In this document: positions 12,604 to 18,109 of the stretch, one piece after another
Position numbering within the stretch: position 1 is the stretch's first letter
How the letters are laid out: each line of letters starts with the position of its first letter
Origin: an uncultured Clostridia bacterium
Lineage (GTDB): Bacteria; Bacillota; Clostridia; Oscillospirales; Oscillospiraceae
Length of the DNA: 18,109 nt
Direction: 5' to 3'
Assembly (NCBI GenBank): GCA_946184215.1
Contig: CAMHER010000012.1
Span: 1 to 18,109, forward strand
Position numbers and translations under genes: made by a program
Notes under the pieces: generated by a model
Seen by the model: only the letters and a program-made list of their open reading frames with translations
Told to the model about the DNA's origin: nothing
The model's database searches: none

Positions 12604-15271
12604 ATCCGTTCCCTCCCAGTGCCTGCTCCACCTGCGGCGTGATCCTGTCGGCAACGGCGTCCGCAAGTTTCGCCATAGACGCGCTGTCCTCCGTCACCGC
12701 TGTATCGATGTTCACCGTGATGTCCACATCGTTTGACGGCTGCGGACGGTTGACCTCCATCTTCGCGAGGATGCCCTGCAGGCTCCGGTTCACCGCATCC
12801 ATGCCGTCCCGTCCGCCCGCCTCGTTCAGCCTGTCGTAGCTCGACTGCGTGCCCCGGATAATCTCCATATCGTGCCCTGCGTTCATCATGGCCCTTGTGG
12901 CCGCGTCGAGGTTCGACTGCGTCCCCCGGATGATCTCCATGCCCGCGCCCTTGTCTTCAAAGCCGCCGCCCACACCAGGCGTCTGACCGTCGTGGAGATA
13001 GTTCTGTATCTCCGGCGAATCCCATGCCGACCGGCTCCCGTTGATGGCGTTTGAAAGGTCTGCTGTGGGCAGGGACTTCACATCCGTGACGATCCCCTTG
13101 GCGACATACTCGTAGATTGCCTTCGTGTAGTCCGCCGTAGTCTGCATAGGAGCCTGGAGACTGCTCATACCGCCTGCCTCACCCGAACTTCCCGTCAGCC
13201 CGCCCCCGTACATCTTCTGAAGCACCGCTTTCTTGGCGGCGTCGAAGGCGTTGAGCGTCTGGACATCCAGCTGACCGATATAGTCGTCCTTTTTCATCTG
13301 GTAGGCTTCAAGGCCTTTCATGCCGCCCGTGAGATAAGCGTTCAGCGCCTCCCTCTCCTGCGTCATGACCGCCCGGTTCCGGTTCACGATGGCGTCCACC
13401 TTGGCCTGCTCCGCCCACTTCGTGGCCTCCGCCTCGTCGACGCCCTTCTTCTTCCAGGCCTCCGTCTCCCTGTCGATGGCGGCGAGCCGCTGCTCAAGGC
13501 CGGTGCGCCAGATGTCGTTGATCTTCGAGACTGTGTCCCTCTCGAAGTTTTCCATCACCTTGGCTTTCTGCGCCTCGGCGTTCCTGTCGATAAGCACCGC
13601 CGACTCGTCCGTGAGCGTGCCGCCCGCCGCCCTGTATTTCTCGCGCAGTTCCTCGGCCTTCCTGTCGATATCCCGGAGAGCGTTCTCAAGGTCGCTCCCC
13701 GTGACGGAAAGGATACTGTCCTTGAGGCTCGTGTCCATTTCCCGGCGCTGCTTGTCGTACTTGGCGAGGATTTCCTCGCGCTCGGCAGCGAATTTCTTCT
13801 CGATGCGGCTCCGCTCCGCCGCCACCTCGCCCTCCTTGGCAAGCTCCGCCTGCTTCCTCTTCTCGATGTCGGCAAGTTCCCTCTCCATAGCGGAGGCATG
13901 ATACTTGAGCTTAATCTCGTTCAGGTCTTCCTGAAGCTGCCGCTCGGCCTGCTCCTCTTCCTTACGCCTGATCTCCGCAAGCGCCGACTCGCGTTTTGCG
14001 GCCTTCTCCGCCGTCTCGGCCTCCCGCTGTGCAACCTCATCCGCATCGGGGGCGATTCCGTAGTACTCCCGCCAGTTCGCCATGCGGTAAATGATGCCGT
14101 TGATGCTCTCGATGACTTCCGTAATCTCGGGAACGATCGCGTTCCCCACAGGGATAAGCGCCGCCCCGAAGGACTGCTTGAGCCGTGTCACATGCATCTC
14201 CAGCTTCGCCACGTTGTCCGTGAGTTCCGCCGCACCCTCCGGGTTGAAGATGCCTTTCTTCTCAAGACTCTCTGCCGTAGGTTTGTATGTAGATTCCAGC
14301 TTGTTCATGAGGTCGAGGAGGAACTGCGAACGCATGCCGAGCCCGTCGGCGTACTCTTCGATCCTTCCCGCAGCCTGCGCCTTCTTGAAGCCCTCCGCCA
14401 GACGGTCGAGAGCCTCCGCCTCGTCAACGATCTTCCCTTCGCTGTCCTTGAGCGAGACGCCGAACTTGTCCAGCGTCTTCGTCACAAGGTTCCCGTTCTC
14501 GCCTGCCGTCAATATCTGCCTGCCAAGGGTCGTGAGCCATCTGTGCAGCGTGTAGGCGTCGCCTCCGCCCGCCGCGAGGCTCGTGACGGCGACGAGCTTC
14601 TTCGCCTCCTCCGTCGTGACGCCGATCTGGCTCCCCAAATCGTACACGGACGCCTGGGCGCTTGCTGCGTCCATCATGGCTTCCTTGAGCTTGCACAGAA
14701 CGCCGACAGTCATCGCAAGCGCGGCAGCTACGGCTGCCGCCGTAGGGTGAAGGCTGGCAAGTCCCTCGACAAGGCCGTATACGCCGCCGCCCGCCTCCCT
14801 GGACGCAAGCGCAAGGTCCTTCAGACCTCCGAGAGCGTTTCCTGTCCCCTCGCCCCCGCCGCTCATGCCGAGTATCGAGGAAAGGCGGCGCTGCTCCGCT
14901 TCCATCTTCGCCGTGTTGAGCTGCTGCTCCATCAGCCTGCGCTTTGCCGCACTCTGCACCCTGTCCGGCGCTCCGCTCTTCTGCGCCTGCTCAAGGTTTC
15001 GCTGGAGAATCAGCGTCTTCTGGTTCTGTATCTCGAGCTGCTTCGTGATGGCCTCGTACTTGACCTTGATCTTGTCGAGGACCGTCCCGGTCCCCTCCAG
15101 CTTTGCCATGTCGATGTCGGCCTGAATCTTTATCTGCCGGTTCTCGCTGTTCAGTTTTGCAAGGGCGTCCTTCACGCTCCTGTCCGCCAGGGCAAGCCCC
15201 TCGTCAAGCTCGGAGAGGTCAACGCCCAAAGACAGGTAAAGGCTCGCTATCGTCTGTCCCTTGTCCGCCAT
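12593..15271 (-). CDS. Tail tape measure protein, 892 aa
   Basis: This sets tail length and takes part in DNA ejection. It has the usual features: great length, an N-terminal helical part (about 20-135), a hydrophobic segment at about 177-194 (TAAAVAAALAMTVGVLCK), long Glu/Lys/Arg-rich coiled coils in the middle (for example AEKAAKRESALAEIRRKEEE), and a Gly/Ser-rich C-terminal third with a direct repeat of MEIIRGTQS before the end. No lytic domain is visible. It begins where the chaperone fusion GT ends (TGATG overlap at 15271), and the gene pair before it is diagnostic. At the usual value of about 1.5 angstrom per residue, 892 aa implies a tail near 130 nm (family rule, not measured). Confidence 0.9.
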   Translation of the reverse strand: MADKGQTIASLYLSLGVDLSELDEGLALADRSVKDALAKLNSENRQIKIQADIDMAKLEGTGTVLDKIKVKYEAITKQLEIQNQKTLILQRNLEQAQKSGAPDRVQSAAKRRLMEQQLNTAKMEAEQRRLSSILGMSGGGEGTGNALGGLKDLALASREAGGGVYGLVEGLASLHPTAAAVAAALAMTVGVLCKLKEAMMDAASAQASVYDLGSQIGVTTEEAKKLVAVTSLAAGGGDAYTLHRWLTTLGRQILTAGENGNLVTKTLDKFGVSLKDSEGKIVDEAEALDRLAEGFKKAQAAGRIEEYADGLGMRSQFLLDLMNKLESTYKPTAESLEKKGIFNPEGAAELTDNVAKLEMHVTRLKQSFGAALIPVGNAIVPEITEVIESINGIIYRMANWREYYGIAPDADEVAQREAETAEKAAKRESALAEIRRKEEEQAERQLQEDLNEIKLKYHASAMERELADIEKRKQAELAKEGEVAAERSRIEKKFAAEREEILAKYDKQRREMDTSLKDSILSVTGSDLENALRDIDRKAEELREKYRAAGGTLTDESAVLIDRNAEAQKAKVMENFERDTVSKINDIWRTGLEQRLAAIDRETEAWKKKGVDEAEATKWAEQAKVDAIVNRNRAVMTQEREALNAYLTGGMKGLEAYQMKKDDYIGQLDVQTLNAFDAAKKAVLQKMYGGGLTGSSGEAGGMSSLQAPMQTTADYTKAIYEYVAKGIVTDVKSLPTADLSNAINGSRSAWDSPEIQNYLHDGQTPGVGGGFEDKGAGMEIIRGTQSNLDAATRAMMNAGHDMEIIRGTQSSYDRLNEAGGRDGMDAVNRSLQGILAKMEVNRPQPSNDVDITVNIDTAVTEDSASMAKLADAVADRITPQVEQALGGNGYGY

Positions 15272-15740
15272 CAGAACACCACATCCTCAATGTAAACCGG
15301 CGGGTTCTCCGCCTTGTCGATGACCAGGAGCTGGTCAAGCACGAAAGCCATGTCCGCCCTGTCCACTTCCTCGATCGTCCATCCGTACCGCTCCTGCAAG
15401 CGGTGGTAAAAAAGCAATACGCTCTCGTATGCCGTCAGTCTTGCGGCCCTTCGACCGCCTCCGCGTTTGGGAGTTTTTCGAGCCTCGAGAAAGCCGCGCC
15501 GAAGATGTGCTGCGCACAGGCCCGGTAGACGGGGATGACTTCCGACACTTCCATGCCTTCCAGTTCCTCCGGCTCTATGCCATAAACTATCGCAATAATG
15601 GAAAGATAACCGTCCAGCCTTTTGGAGAGGTCGGGGCTTTCCTTCCGCTCCTTCTCGTCCCATGCCAAAAGCGCACGCCACATCCTCATCGTGATGGGCT
15701 GCGGCTGATATTTCTTCCCGTTGATTTCCAATGTTTCCAT
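15271..15740 (-). CDS. Tail assembly chaperone fusion GT, made by -1 frameshift, about 156 aa
   Basis: The G frame shares residues 1-92 with the short protein. A -1 shift at C-CCA-AAC (15465-15471) then opens a second frame of 64 codons (RGGGRRAARLTAYESVLL onward, ending YIEDVVF at 15271). The second frame has no credible start or ribosome binding site of its own and runs straight into the tape measure gene. In lambda and many siphophages the G/GT pair prevents aggregation of the tape measure protein and feeds major tail protein to it. The join is at base 15465, which is read twice. The pattern, order and length fit the family, and frameshift use itself has not been measured here. Confidence 0.85.
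15435..15740 (-). CDS. Tail assembly chaperone G, 101 aa
   Basis: This is the short product of the G/GT pair, beginning METLEINGKKYQ and ending EGPQD. ATG at 15740 has GAGGTG about 8 nt upstream. Earlier in-frame codons (to 15827) have no binding site and lie inside the major tail protein gene, so they are excluded. The region ITMRMWRALLAW and the helical stretch VSEVIPVYRACAQHIFG match the tail-assembly chaperone pattern. The gene sits between the major tail protein and the tape measure, its normal place. The stop at 15435 is bypassed when the frameshift occurs. Confidence 0.85.
   Translation of the reverse strand: METLEINGKKYQPQPITMRMWRALLAWDEKERKESPDLSKRLDGYLSIIAIVYGIEPEELEGMEVSEVIPVYRACAQHIFGAAFSRLEKLPNAEAVEGPQD
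15443..15471 (-). promoter_or_regulatory. Programmed -1 frameshift signal: CCCAAAC slippery site plus hairpin
   Basis: Heptamer C-CCA-AAC (15471-15465) fits X-XXY-YYZ in the G frame at codons 91-92. After a 6-nt spacer, GCGGTC (15458-15453) pairs with GGCCGC (15448-15443), 6 bp with one G-U and a GAAG loop. Slippery site, phase and spacing all agree with a functional -1 signal into the T frame. Confidence 0.85.
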
Positions 15741-15750
15741 GATCCACACC

Positions 15751-16335
15751 TCACATTGCCGTGTACCAGCTTGCAATGGCCTCGGAATCCGCGCCCGCCG
15801 ACTCCTCGTCCGCGTACTTCGCTGCAAGACCGTCCGACAAGCGGTAGATGGCCGTCGCTGTCATCGTCGGCGTCTGGTACTCGATGTTCTCGTTCTTCGT
15901 GCTGCTCGATTCCTCCGGCTCGTTGAACTTGACCTTGAGGAACTTCACGAACCTTGCCGTCCCGTTGGCCTTGTCGCTCTGGAACGCGATGCCGAAATAA
16001 GGCGCAGAGTCCTTGCTCGATACGGTCATCACGCCGTCGTCCACCCGGTGCCCCAAAAGGTATGCCTTGTATTCGAGCGGAAGCGCGGCGGTATCGAAGG
16101 TCAGCGTGTATTCGCTGATGACGTTGGACGCCTCGATGCTCTGGTTGTCCGCGTAAAGCTGCGCCTCGCTGTTCTTCGGCTGGATCTTGACCGAGATCAG
16201 AACCTTCCCCATATCCACCGGAGTCTCGTATGTAGTCGCCGGATTTTCCCCCGCGACATCCGTCAGCATCTTCGCCACATGGAGATGCTGGACGCCGATA
16301 AAGTTCGAGCTTACCATTCCTGGTGTCAGTGGCAT
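15751..16335 (-). CDS. Major tail protein, 194 aa
   Basis: This protein forms the tail tube as stacked hexameric rings. The start at 16335 (MPLTPGMVSSNFIGVQHLHV) is preferred. AAGGAAG ends about 8 nt before it, whereas the upstream GTG at 16344 lies directly on the same site. The sequence has phi13-like major tail protein features: a Gly-Val-x-x-L-x-VAKML opening, KVLISVKIQPKNSEAQLYAD, and EASNVISEYTLTF followed by LLGHRVDDGV. It is followed by the chaperone gene and preceded by the HK97 gp10-like gene. No added immunoglobulin-like domain is seen. Confidence 0.88.
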   Translation of the reverse strand: MPLTPGMVSSNFIGVQHLHVAKMLTDVAGENPATTYETPVDMGKVLISVKIQPKNSEAQLYADNQSIEASNVISEYTLTFDTAALPLEYKAYLLGHRVDDGVMTVSSKDSAPYFGIAFQSDKANGTARFVKFLKVKFNEPEESSSTKNENIEYQTPTMTATAIYRLSDGLAAKYADEESAGADSEAIASWYTAM

Positions 16336-16353
16336 ATTAATCACTTTCCTTTC

Positions 16354-16749
16354 TTATTTTTCGGTCAGGGCCTTCCTGACCGCCTCTATGATGGCTTCCT
16401 TCGCCGCGTCCCTGTTGGCGTCGAAGGCCGGATACATAAACGGACGGGCAATGCGCGGATCGAACTCCACGAACTGCCCGTACGCTATGCCCTTCTTGTT
16501 CCTCGCGTCAGCCGAGATGCGGCAGTAAAGCCCGCCGTTATATTCCACGACCTTGATGGACTCCGCGAGCTTTCCCGTATCGACCGGGCATCGGCTCTTC
16601 GCGTCGTCCCGGATGATTTCCGCCTGCTTTTTCACCTCCGCACCGGCCATCTCCACCGCTTTCTGACCGCGCTCCCGCAGGATGGACGAGATGATGCCGC
16701 TATTCACCCTGCCACGGACGAAAGCGCCGGTTCGCTTTTTCCCCGCCAT
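16354..16749 (-). CDS. HK97 gp10-like neck/tail-completion protein, 131 aa
   Basis: This belongs to the HK97 gp10 family of small connector proteins at the head-tail interface. It contains the hallmark CPVDTGKLAESIKV (about 54-67), then YGQFVEFDPRIA and the ending RPFMYPAFDANRDAAKEA. The basic N-terminus (MAGKKRTGAFVRGRV) is usual. ATG at 16749 follows GAGGGGGAAG. It sits between a tail-terminator-like gene and the major tail protein, inside the packed morphogenesis operon. Confidence 0.87.
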   Translation of the reverse strand: MAGKKRTGAFVRGRVNSGIISSILRERGQKAVEMAGAEVKKQAEIIRDDAKSRCPVDTGKLAESIKVVEYNGGLYCRISADARNKKGIAYGQFVEFDPRIARPFMYPAFDANRDAAKEAIIEAVRKALTEK

Positions 16750-16761
16750 CTTGCTTCCCCC

Positions 16762-17106
16762 TCACTTCCCGCACACGATGACGAAACGGATGACGCGGAA
16801 ATAGACGCCGTCATGGATGTCCCGTGCGTCCTTCCGCATGAATCCAAGAGAGGTCATCGCGGCCTCGACCTTGGCTTCCAGTTCCCCGTACTCGTCGTCC
16901 ACAGTCCCGATGGAGACCTGGAAAGTGCTCCGAAATCCCCTCTCCCTGCCATCGGCATGGAGCGCCGGGACATTCGAGATTTCCTGATAGACCACGAAAG
17001 GACGGCTGTTGCGTCCCTTGTACTCCTGGACATACTTCACGACGGGGACGGAAAGCGCCTCCGTCAGCGCATCCCTGACCCTCGTCTGGAGCTCAATACT
17101 CGTCAT
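16762..17106 (-). CDS. Tail terminator/completion-like protein, 114 aa
   Basis: The ATG at 17106 overlaps the head closure gene by 4 nt (ATGA) with GGAGG just upstream. The 14 extra residues of the longer frame are rejected. The sequence opens with an amphipathic helix (ELQTRVRDALTEAL) and continues RPFVVYQEISNVPA, a strand FRSTFQVSIGTVDD, and a second helix (ELEAKVEAAMTSLGF). It ends in a strand YFRVIRFVIV. This is the fold order of SPP1 gp17/DUF3168-type proteins, which stop tail growth and join tail to head. Assignment is by sequence pattern and position. Confidence 0.68.
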   Translation of the reverse strand: MTSIELQTRVRDALTEALSVPVVKYVQEYKGRNSRPFVVYQEISNVPALHADGRERGFRSTFQVSIGTVDDEYGELEAKVEAAMTSLGFMRKDARDIHDGVYFRVIRFVIVCGK

Positions 17107-17450
17107 GATCCCGCCTCCACCATTTCCCGGCATTGGAGCTGGAGCCACACATGCCGCCCGTCGATATCCATCGGCGGGAGCGTCTGCTCCAAAATTCTGC
17201 CGCCGTACACGATGCGGTCGTGAAGGGAAATATCCGCCCGATAGCGGATGGTGATGCGGTATTCGAGTTCCGGCACCGACTCCGCCGCATGATCCGCGAT
17301 GCGCGTCCCGAAAGGCTCTATATCCGCCCAGACCTTGAAGTCTCTCTCTCCTGTGTAGGCGAAGGTTTCAACGCCGCGCTCGTTCATGACGCTGACGGCT
17401 TTTTCGACCGTCACGCGGTTCCGGATCGTGTTCACTGTGGTGCGCCGCAT
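17103..17450 (-). CDS. Head closure/head-tail adaptor protein (SPP1 gp16-like), 115 aa
   Basis: ATG at 17450 forms TGATG with the connector stop and has AAGGAGA about 7 nt upstream. The longer frame from 17630 runs inside the connector gene and is rejected. The protein starts MRRTTVNTIRNRVTVEKAV. It contains the family hallmark YRADISLHDRIVYGGRILEQ (about 71-90) and a beta-barrel pattern (FKVWADIEPFGTR, ITIRYR). In SPP1 such a protein closes the portal after packaging and binds the tail. It lies between connector and tail-terminator-like genes. Confidence 0.88.
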   Translation of the reverse strand: MRRTTVNTIRNRVTVEKAVSVMNERGVETFAYTGERDFKVWADIEPFGTRIADHAAESVPELEYRITIRYRADISLHDRIVYGGRILEQTLPPMDIDGRHVWLQLQCREMVEAGS

Positions 17451-17728
17451 CAGAAAGTCTCCTTCCTCACGCCGAAAAGAAGCGCCCGGAGCGTCAGCAT
17501 GAGCTCTCTGTGGTCGGCCTCCTCGCGGTGCTCGTAAAGATAGGACGCCGCATAAAGGACAGCAGTTTTCGCGAGACCGCCGAGCGACGCATAATCTTCC
17601 GCGTCCTCTGCCCGAGCCACCGCCGTACAAAGGCTCTCCGCCGTGGCAAGAAGCCCCTCAAGCAAAGTGTCCTCATCCGGCGTGTCGATCCTCAGATATT
17701 CCTTGAGTTCTTCAAGCGTCACGGACAC
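17450..17728 (-). CDS. Head-tail connector protein (HK97 gp6/SPP1 gp15-like), 92 aa, GTG start
   Basis: GTG at 17728 is chosen because AAGGGAGG ends 8 nt before it. The ATG at 17733 is in another frame and stops after four codons. The protein is all-helical: VTLEELKEYLRID, then DTLLEGLLATAESLC, then LAKTAVLYAASYLYEHRE and LTLRALLFGVRKE. This is the standard pattern of gp6-like head-tail connectors, which bind beneath the portal. It follows the capsid gene, separated by an intrinsic-terminator-like hairpin, and is coupled to the next gene. Confidence 0.87.
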   Translation of the reverse strand: MSVTLEELKEYLRIDTPDEDTLLEGLLATAESLCTAVARAEDAEDYASLGGLAKTAVLYAASYLYEHREEADHRELMLTLRALLFGVRKETF

Positions 17729-17744
17729 GACATCCGCCTCCCTT

Positions 17745-17779
17745 CAAAAAATAATGGGGAGCCAACAAGACTCCCCATT
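17745..17779 (-). terminator. Intrinsic terminator-like hairpin between capsid and connector genes
   Basis: A perfect 9-bp stem (AATGGGGAG 17753-17761 with CTCCCCATT 17771-17779) has a 9-nt loop. On the minus strand it is followed by ATTTTTTG, and the next gene's ribosome binding site comes directly after. It begins 16 nt after the capsid stop. It looks like a real terminator placed inside the operon, probably partial. Confidence 0.8.
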
Positions 17780-17795
17780 ACAGTTCATAGCGTCA

Positions 17796-18109
17796 TCAGG
17801 ACGCAATCTTCAGCACTCTCACGGCCTCCGGCAACACGAGGACACCGTCGACGCGCTCCTTCATGACATAGCCCGTCATGTCGTTGCCCGCGTAGAGCTC
17901 GCGAAGCTCCTGGATGGTGCGGGTGCCGCGGTCGCCGATGTTGTAGTAGCTCATGTCGCCGAACGCGATGACCGCCGCGCCCGGAGCGATGGCCGGAGCG
18001 TAGGTCGAGGTGTAAACCGGATAGCCCAGGAGACGGTCGGGCTCATCCGCCTGGTAGCTCGGCTGCCACATATACAGCTTGTTCTCGTCCTTGAGCTTCC
18101 GGATCGAGG
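17796..18109 (-). CDS. Major capsid protein, HK97 fold, C-terminal part
   Basis: The frame is open to the window edge, so only the last 104 residues or so are seen and the start is outside. The visible part reads IRKLKDENKLYMWQPS, then DRLLGYPVYTS, IAFGDMSYYNIGDRG, and ends VLVLPEAVRVLKIAS. These are the A-domain and P-domain end patterns of HK97-type capsid proteins. The upstream genes expected next are a protease/scaffold and portal, not present here. It is the source of the head shell, assembled around the portal, with connector genes following on the same transcript after a terminator-like hairpin. Confidence 0.93.
   Translation of the reverse strand, partial: SIRKLKDENKLYMWQPSYQADEPDRLLGYPVYTSTYAPAIAPGAAVIAFGDMSYYNIGDRGTRTIQELRELYAGNDMTGYVMKERVDGVLVLPEAVRVLKIAS

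Noticed and set aside
13898..15295. 465-codon plus-strand open frame opposite the tape measure gene
   Set aside because: Low-complexity Leu/Arg/Val composition typical of the antisense of a coiled-coil gene; the tape measure assignment on the other strand is firm.
15271..15747. Independent gene for the T frame starting near 15747
   Set aside because: Its first part is a shadow of the chaperone G frame, with no good ribosome binding site. Only the part after the slippery site looks like protein, so it is expressed by frameshift.
15721..17223. 500-codon plus-strand open frame opposite the tail and neck genes
   Set aside because: It is a by-product of GC-rich codons in the well-supported minus-strand genes. 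It crosses five of them, has no domain pattern and no ribosome binding site context.
1..18109. CRISPR arrays, tRNA genes and rRNA genes
   Set aside because: No regularly spaced repeat array, cloverleaf or rRNA-like segment was seen on either strand; a dedicated scan (tRNAscan-type) could still find a degenerate tRNA near the left end.

Overview
The window is the late-gene half and one end of a tailed-phage prophage (siphovirus type) in a GC-rich bacterial genome. Nearly every gene is on the minus strand, so the phage operon reads from right to left. The first 54 bases, read on the minus strand, encode TIEDPVEYFLPGVNQIQV. This is the hallmark segment after Walker A in GspE/PilB/ComGA secretion and pilus ATPases. 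An in-frame TAG sits directly before it, so the prophage appears to be inserted inside a type IV pilus/competence ATPase gene. The host is probably a diderm Firmicute (Negativicutes such as Selenomonas or Mitsuokella relatives). I infer this from Firmicute-type phage genes combined with a lysis module that ends in a spanin-like coiled-coil membrane protein, and from the pilus ATPase. No rRNA or housekeeping gene is present to confirm it.

Positions 55-4157 form the integration end. They hold a gene-poor attachment region, a terminator, and a minus-strand recombination operon. In transcription order the operon is a 49-residue orphan ORF, a degenerate leader/SHOCT remnant, a helix-turn-helix plus double zinc-finger protein, a 56-residue SHOCT-like protein, and two overlapping large serine recombinases. 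A stretch of about 75 bp covering the SHOCT 3' end is present in two diverged copies.

Positions 4158-5385 are an AT-richer accessory island. It holds a plus-strand secreted Gly/Tyr/Cys-rich small protein with its own terminator, a back-to-back minus-strand terminator whose loop matches the anti-Shine-Dalgarno sequence, a gene-free stretch with an inverted repeat, and a small secreted protein with its own extended -10 promoter and a TTG start. These look like morons (lysogenic-conversion type cargo).

Positions 5390-18109 are one long, tightly packed late operon in reverse. From the right edge: HK97-type major capsid protein (5' end outside the window), an intrinsic terminator hairpin, gp6-like connector, SPP1 gp16-like head closure protein, tail-terminator-like protein, HK97 gp10-like protein, major tail protein, tail assembly chaperones G and GT joined by a -1 frameshift at CCCAAAC, tape measure protein (892 aa), two small beta-rich tail proteins, a 929-aa tail-tip protein with duplicated LamG-like domains, a small protein, a 576-aa tail protein of unknown role, a membrane protein, a two-TM holin, a GH25 lysozyme and a spanin-like protein, closed by a strong terminator. 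The start/stop overlaps (TGATG, ATGA) throughout indicate translational coupling. The late promoter, packaging genes, repressor and other attachment site lie outside the window.
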